This document shows positions 5,470 to 12,930 of a stretch of DNA of 15,862 bases, one piece after another; the stretch's first letter is position 1; the number at the start of each line of letters is the position of its first letter. The notes below the pieces were generated by a model. It saw only the letters and a program-made list of their open reading frames with translations. It made no database searches and was not told the origin of the DNA. The DNA comes from Ilumatobacteraceae bacterium. Lineage in GTDB: Bacteria > Actinomycetota > Acidimicrobiia > Acidimicrobiales > Ilumatobacteraceae. Both the position numbers and the translations under genes were made by a program. Where the stretch lies: contig SKFX01000196.1 of the NCBI GenBank assembly GCA_007117775.1, positions 1-15,862 of the forward strand, read 5' to 3'.

Positions 5470-7033
5470 AGCCGGTGAGTGACGCGACGCTGATGATGCC
5501 CGGTGCGTGGCGGAGGGTCTCAATCACATCGGCGGGGACCTCGGCTGCCGGGGCGATGAGCATCACTGCGGTGCCATCGCGCTCGGCGCGACCGACATCC
5601 ATATCGGCGATATTGACTCCGGCGTTGCCGAGCAGCGTCCCGACGGTTCCGATCACCCCGGGGCGATCGTCATTGGCCACCATCAGCATGTGCGGAGCCG
5701 GTGGCACGTCGAAGGTATGGCCGTTGATGCGCACGATGCGCTGTTCGTGGCGCGGGCCCTGCAGCGTCCCGCTGATCGAATGCCCAGCGCCTGAGACGGT
5801 GACGAGGTTGACGTAGTCATCGGGTGCCGTCGTCGTCACCTCGCGGATCTCGACACCGTGTTCGGCAGCGAGCTGTGGGCCGTTCACATAGGTCACCGAC
5901 TGGGCGCTGAAGTCGCCGAAGAAACCCTTCAGGACCGCAAGACCGAGGATCCGGGTGTCGAACCCACCGATCTCACCCTCATAGGCGATCTCGAGTGCGT
6001 CGGGAGTCTCGCCCACCAGTGAGGCGAACAGTCCACCGAGACGCTCAGCGAGCGGCAGATACGGCCGGAGGGTCTCATTGGCCTCGGCTGCGGAGATGTT
6101 GACCGCATAGGGGACGAACTCGCCCGCGAGCGCCAACTGGACCATATCGGCGATGGCATCTCCGGCTTTGTCCTGGGCCTCTCGGGTACTGGCCCCGAGA
6201 TGCGGAGTGACCACCACCTCATCGAGGTCGAACAGTGGCGAGGACTCGAGTGGTTCGGTATCGAACACATCGAGGGCCGCACCGGCGATGATGCCCTCGC
6301 GGATGCACTCGGCCAACTCATCTTCGACGACGATCCCACCGCGCGCCACGTTGACGACCCGTAGCGATGGCTTCGCCTTCATCAGCAGTCCGCGTCCGAT
6401 GAGGCCGAGGGTCTCTTTGGTCTTGGGGAGGTGAATCGTCACAAAATCGGATTCGGCGATGATCTGATCGAGCGAGACCAGCTCCACGCCGAGTTGACGA
6501 CCCCGATCTGCCGAAACGAAGGGGTCATACGCCAACAACGTCATCGAGAAAGCCTTGGCGCGCTCGGCGACGAGTTTGCCGATCCGGCCGAGACCGATGA
6601 TGCCGAGGGTCTTGTCGGCGAGTTCCACACCCTCCCACCGGGACCGCTCCCACCGGCCCTGCACCAGTGCACCATGGGCCTGGGGGATATTGCGGGCCTG
6701 AGCCAACAGCAGCGCCATCGTGTGTTCAGCAGCCGAGATGATATTGCTCTGTGGGGCGTTCACGACCATCACACCGCGGCGGGTGGCGGCCTCGACATCG
6801 ACATTGTCCAGACCGATACCGGCACGGCCCACCACCACCAGATCGGGTGCAGCCGCGAGCAACTCGGCGGTCACCTGGGTGGCCGAACGGATGATCAACG
6901 CGTTGGCGGTGGCGATGGCCTGAGCGAGTTCCGCCGGGCCGAGGCCGACCTGGACCGACACGGTATGGCCCGCCTGGCGGAGCTGATCGAGCCCACCCTC
7001 GGCGATCGGTTCGGTGACGAGCACATGGGCCAT
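5468..7033 (-). CDS. serA: D-3-phosphoglycerate dehydrogenase
   Basis: 521 residues. The enzyme oxidises 3-phosphoglycerate to 3-phosphohydroxypyruvate with NAD+, the first step of serine synthesis. Visible elements: Rossmann GLGRIG (147-152), HLPKTKET (201-208), NVARGG (228-233, with catalytic Arg231), DTEP (258-261, with Glu260) and TPHLG (276-280, with His278). An allosteric substrate-binding (ASB) domain spans about 310-445, and an ACT domain runs from about 449 to the end (NDDRPGVIGTVGTLL, 454-468). This long form is typical of actinobacteria and is often serine-inhibited. The frame is open far upstream, but homology begins with MAHVLVTEPI, so the ATG at 7033 is chosen; upstream codons overlap the divergent GNAT gene antisense. 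No clear Shine-Dalgarno or TAnnnT box is seen. Confidence 0.97.
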   Translation of the reverse strand: MAHVLVTEPIAEGGLDQLRQAGHTVSVQVGLGPAELAQAIATANALIIRSATQVTAELLAAAPDLVVVGRAGIGLDNVDVEAATRRGVMVVNAPQSNIISAAEHTMALLLAQARNIPQAHGALVQGRWERSRWEGVELADKTLGIIGLGRIGKLVAERAKAFSMTLLAYDPFVSADRGRQLGVELVSLDQIIAESDFVTIHLPKTKETLGLIGRGLLMKAKPSLRVVNVARGGIVVEDELAECIREGIIAGAALDVFDTEPLESSPLFDLDEVVVTPHLGASTREAQDKAGDAIADMVQLALAGEFVPYAVNISAAEANETLRPYLPLAERLGGLFASLVGETPDALEIAYEGEIGGFDTRILGLAVLKGFFGDFSAQSVTYVNGPQLAAEHGVEIREVTTTAPDDYVNLVTVSGAGHSISGTLQGPRHEQRIVRINGHTFDVPPAPHMLMVANDDRPGVIGTVGTLLGNAGVNIADMDVGRAERDGTAVMLIAPAAEVPADVIETLRHAPGIISVASLTG

Positions 7034-7156
7034 ACCCCCATGCTTATCGTCTCGGGCCACCTCCAACAAACATCTCCACCGAACACCGTCACCGAACACT
7101 GCTGGTGGACACCCGCAGCGATGACTTCGACCACCCCGACCATCAGGCCCTGCGCC

Positions 7157-7162
7157 TAGAGT
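7157..7162 (+). promoter_or_regulatory. Candidate -10 element of the GNAT/racemase pair
   Basis: TAGAGT matches TAnnnT. It would start transcription near 7169, giving a 5' UTR of about 24 bases before the GTG at 7193. No good -35 is seen. It lies in the 159-base gap between the divergent serA and GNAT genes. Confidence 0.3.
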
Positions 7163-7192
7163 GATCACGACCTGATCGACTCGGATGAATCC

Positions 7193-7918
7193 GTGGACAC
7201 CACCGCCTGCAATATTCGCACCCTGCATCACCATGATGAGATGACGATGGTGCCGACGGTGCTGCAGCAGATCTGGGGAAGCGCGATCCCGCTGGTCAAT
7301 GTCGAATTGCTCTGCGCCATTGCTGAATCCGGGGGCTACGTGGCTGTCGCCACCGACGCGGACAACATCGTCGGGGCTTCGTTCGGCTTCTTCGGACGCC
7401 ATCATGGTGCCGAGGCCCTGCACAGCCACATCACGGGTGTGCTGCCGGGGGTCCAACATGGCGGGGTGGGCCGCGCTATGAAGTTCCACCAGCGCGACTG
7501 GGCAGCTGAACGCGGTATCCCGTGGATCACCTGGACCTTCGATCCCCTGGTTCGTCGCAATGCCCGATTCAACATCAGTGTGCTCGGCGCCGAGGTCGCT
7601 TCGTATCACGTCAACTTCTACGGCCCGATGACCGACGCCATGAACGCCCACGATGAGACCGACCGGCTCCTGATGGCCTGGTCGACGAGTGAGGACGTTG
7701 CCGATGCGGTCACCGAACCGGACTCGACCGAGCCCACCATCGCGGTTGCGACGCCGCCCGATATCGTCGCGATGCGCCGCACCGACACCGATGCCGCCAT
7801 GGCCTGGCGGCTGACGCTCAGACGTGAACTCGGAGGTCGCCTCGCCGCAGGTGCCCGAGTGGTCGGCTTCAGCGAGAGCGGCGACTACCTCGTGACCGAC
7901 TCGACTGCAATGGAGTGA
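7193..7918 (+). CDS. GNAT-family N-acyltransferase
   Basis: 241 residues from a GTG start. The acyl-CoA pyrophosphate-binding loop of GNAT enzymes is seen as QHGGVGRA (88-95), preceded by the strand SHITGVLP (78-85). WTFDPLVRRNARFNI (114-128) and LGA (131-133) fit my recollection of the COG3375-type predicted acetyltransferases. In other bacteria GNAT enzymes are neighbours of N-succinylamino acid racemases and succinylate D-amino acids; the next gene here is such an enolase-superfamily enzyme, starting immediately downstream. I therefore infer an amino-acid N-acyl (perhaps succinyl) transferase, but the substrate cannot be read from the sequence. The GTG is chosen because an in-frame Met only appears near residue 17, after the first predicted strand. 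Residues from about 165 onward are less conserved in appearance. Confidence 0.8.
   Translation: MDTTACNIRTLHHHDEMTMVPTVLQQIWGSAIPLVNVELLCAIAESGGYVAVATDADNIVGASFGFFGRHHGAEALHSHITGVLPGVQHGGVGRAMKFHQRDWAAERGIPWITWTFDPLVRRNARFNISVLGAEVASYHVNFYGPMTDAMNAHDETDRLLMAWSTSEDVADAVTEPDSTEPTIAVATPPDIVAMRRTDTDAAMAWRLTLRRELGGRLAAGARVVGFSESGDYLVTDSTAME
7912..7915 (+). promoter_or_regulatory. Ribosome binding site deciding the racemase start
   Basis: GGAG lies five bases before the ATG at 7921, an optimal distance. For the alternative GTG at 7915, which overlaps the GNAT stop as GTGA, the same bases would fall on the start codon itself. The ATG is therefore preferred. Confidence 0.5.
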
Positions 7919-7920
7919 CA

Positions 7921-9096
7921 ATGCCCCGACCCGACACACCTGTGGCTCCACTCGGGGCGCTGACCGAGTTCGAACTGCGGCGGATCCGGCTCGACCTCGT
8001 GACGCCGTTTCGGACCAGCTTCGGGTCTCAGACCGAGCGCGACATCTTGTTGGTGCGGGCCCGCTTCGACGATGGCGATCGTGTCGTGGATGGGTGGGGT
8101 GAATGCGTCTGCATGAGCGAGCCGCTGTACTCATCGGAGTATGTCGACGGCGCTCAGCAGGTCATCGAGCGCTATCTGGCACCACTGCTGTTCGCCGCCG
8201 CCACCGCGCCAACGATCAGCACCGGGCCGTCCGCAGCGGCGGTCGCACCCCTGATCGGCGCCATCAGAGGCCACCCGATGGCCAAGGCCGCGATCGAGAT
8301 GGCGGTCCTCGATGCCCAACTGCGATGGCATGAGACCAACTACGCGAGCCATCTCGGTATCGGCCGCGATCGCGTTCCGAGCGGTGTGAGCGTCGGTATC
8401 TTCGACACCCTCGACACCCTCTTGACAGAGGTCAGCGCCTACGTGGAGCAGGGGTACCGCCGCATCAAACTGAAGATCGAACCGGGCTGGGACCTCGAAC
8501 CCGTCGCCGCGGTCCGTGATCTGATCGGCCCCGATCTGCCATTGCAGGTGGATGCGAACTCGGCGTATTCACGCCACGACATCGACCATCTCTGCCGGCT
8601 CGACGAGTTCGATCTGTTGTTGATCGAACAACCTCTCGCAGAGGAGGACCTGCTCGGCCATGCCCGCCTCGCCGAGGCTGCCAGCACACCGGTCTGCCTC
8701 GATGAGTCCATCATCTCGCTCACGACCGCCAGCGATGCGATCGAGACCGGCGCCGCTGAGATCATCAACATCAAACCTGGCCGCGTCGGCGGCTATCTCG
8801 AGGCCCGCCGGATCCATGATCTGAGCGCAGCCCGCCAGGTGCCGGTCTGGTGCGGCGGGATGCTCGAGACCGGGATCGGCCGCGCCGCCAACTGCGCGCT
8901 GGCCGCCCTCGACGGTTTCACCCTCCCCGGCGATATCTCGGCGGCATCGAGGTTCTACGCCCGAGATATCGTCACCGATCCGATCGTGCTCGACGATGGC
9001 CATGTGGCGGTCCCCGAACAACTCGGACTGGGATTCGAACTCGACCACGAGTTCCTCGACGCGATCACCACCTCCACCCAGACGCTGCGCGGGTGA
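7921..9096 (+). CDS. Enolase-superfamily o-succinylbenzoate synthase / N-acylamino acid racemase
   Basis: 391 residues. Muconate-lactonising-enzyme subgroup fold: an N-terminal capping domain followed by a barrel with the full catalytic set. The KxK acid/base pair is at 183 and 185 (IKLKIEPG, 182-189). Metal ligands are D211 (QVDAN), E236 (LIEQP) and D261 (CLDES), and the opposite-face Lys is K285 (NIKPGRVGG). These are the residues of OSBS (MenC, menaquinone pathway) and of N-succinyl/N-acylamino acid racemases, which cannot be told apart by motif. The GNAT partner directly upstream favours a racemase in D- to L-amino acid conversion; no other men gene and no M20 deacylase lies in the window. 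The start could also be a GTG at 7915. Most likely cotranscribed with the GNAT gene. Confidence 0.9.
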   Translation: MPRPDTPVAPLGALTEFELRRIRLDLVTPFRTSFGSQTERDILLVRARFDDGDRVVDGWGECVCMSEPLYSSEYVDGAQQVIERYLAPLLFAAATAPTISTGPSAAAVAPLIGAIRGHPMAKAAIEMAVLDAQLRWHETNYASHLGIGRDRVPSGVSVGIFDTLDTLLTEVSAYVEQGYRRIKLKIEPGWDLEPVAAVRDLIGPDLPLQVDANSAYSRHDIDHLCRLDEFDLLLIEQPLAEEDLLGHARLAEAASTPVCLDESIISLTTASDAIETGAAEIINIKPGRVGGYLEARRIHDLSAARQVPVWCGGMLETGIGRAANCALAALDGFTLPGDISAASRFYARDIVTDPIVLDDGHVAVPEQLGLGFELDHEFLDAITTSTQTLRG

Positions 9097-9100
9097 TTCT

Positions 9101-9116
9101 CGGGCCGACTGGCCCG
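9101..9116 (+). other. Hairpin between the racemase and SCP2 genes
   Basis: CGGGCC (9101-9106) and GGCCCG (9111-9116) form a perfect six-pair stem with a four-base loop, four bases after the racemase stop. It may end the GNAT/racemase transcript. It has no T-run and overlaps the place of a -35 for the next gene. Confidence 0.4.
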
Positions 9117-9125
9117 GTGGACCGC

Positions 9126-9131
9126 TAGATT
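9126..9131 (+). promoter_or_regulatory. Candidate -10 element (leaderless) of the SCP2 gene
   Basis: TAGATT, a good -10 match, is followed by seven bases and then ATG at 9139, so the transcript would begin at or next to the start codon. No -35 is recognised. Confidence 0.5.
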
Positions 9132-9138
9132 CTCTGCT

Positions 9139-9549
9139 ATGGCATATGCGTTCTTGTCGCCCGAATGGATGGATGCGGCTCGTGAGATCCGCGAGCGTCA
9201 TGACGGCGACGTTCCCGATATGACCCAGGCGGTGCGGATCAATCAGGTCATCACCGATGTCCCCTTCGGCGACGGCACCGTGGAGAGCTACCTCGATACC
9301 ACCTCGGGCCGCATGGCGCTCGAGCTCGGCCAACTCGACGAGGCCGATGCCACCATCACCACCGACTACGACACCGCCAAGGCGATCTTCGTCGATCAGG
9401 ATCCCGCCGCTGGGATGCAGGCGTTCATGGCTGGCAAGATCCGAGTCCAGGGCGACATGATGAAGCTGATGGCCATGCAGGCCTCACTTCCCCAAGATGA
9501 AATTGCGGTGCGCATCGCCGAGGAGATCAAGGCCATCACCGAGGCCTGA
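9139..9549 (+). CDS. SCP2 sterol-binding-domain protein
   Basis: 136 residues, essentially a single SCP2 domain: a small cytoplasmic lipid- or acyl-CoA-binding fold with no catalytic residues. The landmarks are the central beta strands (RINQVITDVPFGDGTVESYL, 34-53), the segment DATITTDYDTAKAIF (70-84) and the AFMAGKIRVQGDMMKLM signature (95-111). Its ligand is unknown. It stands alone on its strand but is convergent with an SDR dehydrogenase 15 bases away; in eukaryotic multifunctional enzyme 2 an SDR and an SCP2 domain are parts of one protein. The ATG follows a TAGATT box by seven bases, supporting both the start and leaderless expression. Confidence 0.9.
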   Translation: MAYAFLSPEWMDAAREIRERHDGDVPDMTQAVRINQVITDVPFGDGTVESYLDTTSGRMALELGQLDEADATITTDYDTAKAIFVDQDPAAGMQAFMAGKIRVQGDMMKLMAMQASLPQDEIAVRIAEEIKAITEA

Positions 9550-9564
9550 GGTCCACCGCGCCGA

Positions 9565-10467
9565 TCAGAGCGCGTCGGGCCCGATGACTGGTTCGGCACC
9601 CAACAGCCCCGGCATGGCCTCGGCCAGCGCCGCCACGGTCCAGCCGTTGGACTGTTCGATCATGTCGGCCATCTCCCAGGACCGCACCCGACGGATCATG
9701 CCACCCTGCACATAGAAGGTCTCGCCAGTGAACGGGCAGTCCGGCATCGCCAGATAGGCGACCACCGGGGCGATATTGGCTGGATCCCATTCATCGAAAC
9801 CGGCCTCGCGCGGCGCCATGATCGTGTCGAGGCCGGGCGAGGCCATGGTGAGTCGAGTCCGGGCACCCGGGGCGATGCAGTTCGAGACCACGCCATATCG
9901 TCCCAATTCCTTGGCAGCGATCTGACTGAGGGTGGCGATACCGGATTTCGCCGGCCCATAGTTACTCTGGCCCGGATTGGCGAACAACCCCGATGTCGAG
10001 GTGGTGTGGATCAGATTCCGGGGCCGTTCGACACCCGATTTGAACTGCGAGCGCCAGTAGTTCGCTGCCCAGTGGGTCGGCGCGTAATGGCCCTTCAGGT
10101 GCACTGCAACGACCGAGTCCCAGTCTGCTTCGGTCATATTGACCAGCGCCCGGTCTCTCAGGATGCCGGCATTGTTGACCAAGATGTCGACGTCTCCGAA
10201 CGCCTCGACAGCATGATCGATGAGCCGATGCGCCCCCTGCCAGTCGGCCACATCGTCGGTGTTGGCCACCGCTGTGCCACCGGCATCGAGGATCTCAGCA
10301 ACGACATCGCTGGCCGGGTCACCGTCGGCATGCTCACCGTCATTGGCCGCTCCGACGTCGTTGACCACGACCCGTGCACCCTCGGCAGCGAGATACAGCG
10401 CATATTCACGACCGAGCCCGCGACCAGCGCCGGTGATGATCGCAACGCGTCCATCGAGTGACCCCAT
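9565..10467 (-). CDS. Short-chain dehydrogenase/reductase (MFE-2-like SDR)
   Basis: 300 residues from the ATG at 10467. Classical SDR: cofactor loop TGAGRGLG (12-19), NDVG after the second strand (36-39), NNAG (98-101), and the catalytic residues Ser157, Tyr170 and Lys174 (NYGPAK, 169-174). NDVG and the NNAGILRDR stretch (98-106) resemble the 3-hydroxyacyl-CoA dehydrogenase domain of multifunctional enzyme 2 (HSD17B4). NAD+ is likely because Asp37 follows strand 2. A role in fatty-acid or steroid-chain oxidation is inferred. The C-terminal extension after about residue 258 is longer than in minimal SDRs. A GTG at 10521 would add 18 residues before MGSLDGRVAI, but the fold begins at the latter. 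Same orientation as the PASTA gene upstream, 132 bases away. Confidence 0.92.
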   Translation of the reverse strand: MGSLDGRVAIITGAGRGLGREYALYLAAEGARVVVNDVGAANDGEHADGDPASDVVAEILDAGGTAVANTDDVADWQGAHRLIDHAVEAFGDVDILVNNAGILRDRALVNMTEADWDSVVAVHLKGHYAPTHWAANYWRSQFKSGVERPRNLIHTTSTSGLFANPGQSNYGPAKSGIATLSQIAAKELGRYGVVSNCIAPGARTRLTMASPGLDTIMAPREAGFDEWDPANIAPVVAYLAMPDCPFTGETFYVQGGMIRRVRSWEMADMIEQSNGWTVAALAEAMPGLLGAEPVIGPDAL

Positions 10468-10519
10468 ACTCAGCCGCACCTTTCCACTCGTGGCCAACGG
10501 CTCGGTACCGTCTGGTATC

Positions 10520-10525
10520 ACCGTA
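10520..10525 (-). promoter_or_regulatory. Weak candidate -10 element of the SDR gene
   Basis: The minus strand reads TACGGT, preceded by TTCAGT with an 18-base spacer. It would give a 5' UTR of roughly 45 bases before the ATG at 10467. The evidence is only pattern similarity. Confidence 0.22.
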
Positions 10526-10571
10526 GCGACCCTGGCACCGAGGACTGAACCCGGCTCGGGCGATCCACGCC

Positions 10572-10594
10572 CCGGATCGATCGCGGCGATCCGG
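10572..10594 (-). terminator. Hairpin after the PASTA kinase-like gene
   Basis: CCGGATCG (10572-10579) and CGATCCGG (10587-10594) form a perfect eight-pair stem with a seven-base loop, five bases beyond the stop codon on the minus strand. It has no T-run, as is common in high-GC genomes. It would separate this gene from the SDR gene. Confidence 0.5.
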
Positions 10595-10599
10595 CGATT

Positions 10600-12846
10600 T
10601 CAGAGGAACACGAGGCCGACTCGGGAGAATCGGGGGACCGCATCACCGGCGGACACCGCCGAGCCACCGACGGAGGCCGACAGGAATCTGCCGCTGCTGG
10701 TGCCGAATTCGAGGACTGCCTCGAGATCGCGTTCCGCCAGGAGTTGCTGAGCCTCTTCGAAAGTGGTCCCCGACAGATCGGGGAAGATCACCAGATCGGG
10801 ACCCTTGGAGATCGCCAACTGGATGACGCTGCCGCGGGCCACTTCGGTTCCGGGCGGTGGCGCTTGTGTGGCGATGGTGCCTGCAGGCGCCTCATCGCTG
10901 AAGACCGGGTCGGTGATCTCGACAGCGAGCGCCAGCGATTCGAGCTGCTCAACGGCGGCGGCTTCGGGCGATGCGAACAGATCCGGAACCGTCCGAGGTG
11001 CCGGGCCGAGGGAGATCACCAGCAGCACCTCGGTCCCTGGCAGCACCTGATCACCGGCACCGAGCTCGGGATCGGTCGGAACCGACCAGCGGATCACCTC
11101 GCCGAGCGGGGTGTCCTCATCGAAGGCCTCGTCGAGTTCGGGTACGAGCGCCAGCCCCTCGAGCGTGCTGACGGCTTCGGCCTCGCTCAGGCCGGTGAGC
11201 ACCGGCAGATCACGGAACTCAGGGCCTTCGCTGGCCACGATCAGGAACGGTTCCCCGCGCGACAGACGTTGTCCCGGTCCCGGGACGGTGCGGACCACAT
11301 GGTCGGGCCGCGGTTCGAGATCGCTGCGCTCGATCGCCAACTCCAGCACCCACCCCAGGTCGTCAACTTCGGCGAGGGCCTCGGTGGTCGTCAGGCCAGC
11401 GAGATCGGGCACCTCGTAGCTCGGGGTGCTGAACAGTCGGACTGCCAACAGCCCGAGGCCGACCAGCGCGACGATCAAGGCCAGCGGCACCACGATGCGC
11501 GTCAGCCAACGCGATCGCAACGAGCCAGCGTCATCATCATCGCCACCATCACCACCGGCGGTGATGGTGGTGGCTGCGCCGGATCGCACTGCGGTGGCAC
11601 CCACTGGAATCTCAGCAGCACTCGCCTCGGGTGATGCCGGCCTCGCCTGGGCGGAGTCCTCTGGCACCGAATCGGCGGCCGCGCCATCACCTGCTGGTGG
11701 AGCGAAGACCGTCTCGTCGCCAGGAGCTTCGTGCGCAGCGGACTGCGCTGCACTCTCCGAACCGATGGCGAAGGCCGGATCCAACGGTGCGGTGCTGACC
11801 GGAGTCTCCACCGCGGGCTCGACCACCTCGGGCTCCTCGTCGACTCGGGGGGCCGCCGTCGACTCGGTCACCGCCGGCACCGGTGGCACACCCACCCCGG
11901 GAGCGGGCGTGGCATCGAAGAGTCCGCTGCCGACGAGGGCGATCGGCTCGGGTCGAGGGAGTTTCGCCGCCTGTTCCATGAGCGCTCGACCGAACTGGGC
12001 GGCGCTGTAGCGCTCATCGGGTTCGGGCCGCCCGGCGCGCTCCAGCACCGCTGCGAGAGGGCCGAGATCAGCCGATACCGGCATCAGCTTGCCGATACGG
12101 GCCTGCAGTGTGGACTGGGTCGAATCACCGATGAAGGGCAGATCAGCGGTGACCCCTTCGATCAGGCACAGACAGAGCGAGTAGATATCCGTCGGTGGCC
12201 CGACCGTGTCACCGCGAGCCTGCTCAGGCGACGCGTACCGGGCCATATGGGTGGGCAGTGAGGACGGTTCAGCCCACCACTGATCCGCCAGCAACTGCGA
12301 GATTCCGAGATCGATGATCCGGACGCGACGATCGGCACCGAACATCAGCTTGGACGGTGAGAGTTCACCGTGGAAGAACTGGCGTCGATGGGCGTGATCG
12401 AGACCGCGCGAGACGTCGAGTCCGAGCGCAAGCGCCTGTGACGGTGACAGTTGCCGGCCACGGTCGTAGACATCTCGCAGGCTTCCACCGATCAACCGTT
12501 CAGACACGACATAGGGGTGTGGCACTCCGTCGAGATCGACCCAGCCCCAGTCGAAGACCGCCTGAATGGTGGGATGCGAGAGCGCCGAGGTGGCCTGCAT
12601 GATCCGATCGAAGCGTGCGGCGAATTCAGCATCGGATCCAAAATCGGTCGACAGGACCTTGACGGTCACCTCTCGATGGTCGTCCTCGGCGCTGAAGACC
12701 ACTGCGGACGAGCCCGACGACACGAGTTCCCCGATGCGGTACTTCCCGAGCGTCGAGCCCACCAGGCCCGCCGCTTGAACAGCTGGACCGTCGGGTCCCG
12801 CGTCGGTACCGTCACCACTTGAGACGTCATTGTCTTGTGCATCCAC
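10600..12846 (-). CDS. PASTA-domain transmembrane protein with a degenerate kinase (pseudokinase) domain
   Basis: 748 residues. A cytoplasmic protein-kinase fold spans about 35-290, followed by a disordered Pro/Ala/Glu linker (about 295-445), one TM helix (about 451-470) and three PASTA repeats (475-542, 543-615, 618-683) plus a degenerate fourth (685-748). This is the PknB/Stk layout, whose PASTA repeats bind muropeptides or lipid II and control growth and division. Kinase motifs are eroded: the glycine loop is SSGSSAVV (43-50) and the HRDLKPxN loop reads HGELSPSK (159-166), losing the catalytic Asp (Glu161), Lys (Ser163) and Asn (Lys166). The alpha-C Glu position appears to be Ile82. Lys63, DLG (179-181, for DFG) and SPE (206-208) remain. 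It is probably a pseudokinase sensor. The GTG start lies nine bases after a TAGCGT box. Confidence 0.9.
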   Translation of the reverse strand: MDAQDNDVSSGDGTDAGPDGPAVQAAGLVGSTLGKYRIGELVSSGSSAVVFSAEDDHREVTVKVLSTDFGSDAEFAARFDRIMQATSALSHPTIQAVFDWGWVDLDGVPHPYVVSERLIGGSLRDVYDRGRQLSPSQALALGLDVSRGLDHAHRRQFFHGELSPSKLMFGADRRVRIIDLGISQLLADQWWAEPSSLPTHMARYASPEQARGDTVGPPTDIYSLCLCLIEGVTADLPFIGDSTQSTLQARIGKLMPVSADLGPLAAVLERAGRPEPDERYSAAQFGRALMEQAAKLPRPEPIALVGSGLFDATPAPGVGVPPVPAVTESTAAPRVDEEPEVVEPAVETPVSTAPLDPAFAIGSESAAQSAAHEAPGDETVFAPPAGDGAAADSVPEDSAQARPASPEASAAEIPVGATAVRSGAATTITAGGDGGDDDDAGSLRSRWLTRIVVPLALIVALVGLGLLAVRLFSTPSYEVPDLAGLTTTEALAEVDDLGWVLELAIERSDLEPRPDHVVRTVPGPGQRLSRGEPFLIVASEGPEFRDLPVLTGLSEAEAVSTLEGLALVPELDEAFDEDTPLGEVIRWSVPTDPELGAGDQVLPGTEVLLVISLGPAPRTVPDLFASPEAAAVEQLESLALAVEITDPVFSDEAPAGTIATQAPPPGTEVARGSVIQLAISKGPDLVIFPDLSGTTFEEAQQLLAERDLEAVLEFGTSSGRFLSASVGGSAVSAGDAVPRFSRVGLVFL
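11543..11570. repeat. Perfect 11-bp inverted repeat inside the PASTA gene
   Basis: CCACCATCACC (11543-11553) and GGTGATGGTGG (11560-11570) form an 11-pair stem with a six-base loop, extendable by G-T pairs. On the coding strand it encodes part of the low-complexity Thr/Gly/Asp linker just before the TM helix. Confidence 0.75.
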
Positions 12847-12855
12847 GATGCCCGA

Positions 12856-12861
12856 ACGCTA
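12856..12861 (-). promoter_or_regulatory. Candidate -10 element of the PASTA gene
   Basis: The minus strand reads TAGCGT, nine bases before the GTG at 12846. This is the same spacing as for the helicase gene and gives a 5' UTR of at most about three bases. No -35 is recognised. Confidence 0.4.
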
Positions 12862-12930
12862 GCGCTCCAACAGCGTCTCCCGGCAGCACCCCGGGTCGCA
12901 ATCGGGGTCTGGTGACGGCATCATGGACCG

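Noticed and set aside
7034..8134. Long upstream extension of the serA frame (open to 8134, about 367 extra codons)
   Set aside because: It lies antisense to the GNAT and racemase genes, has no family features, and SerA homology starts at the ATG at 7033. High GC keeps antisense frames open.
10744..11634. Plus-strand ORF of 296 codons over the PASTA gene
   Set aside because: Antisense to the PASTA repeats; a low-complexity shadow.
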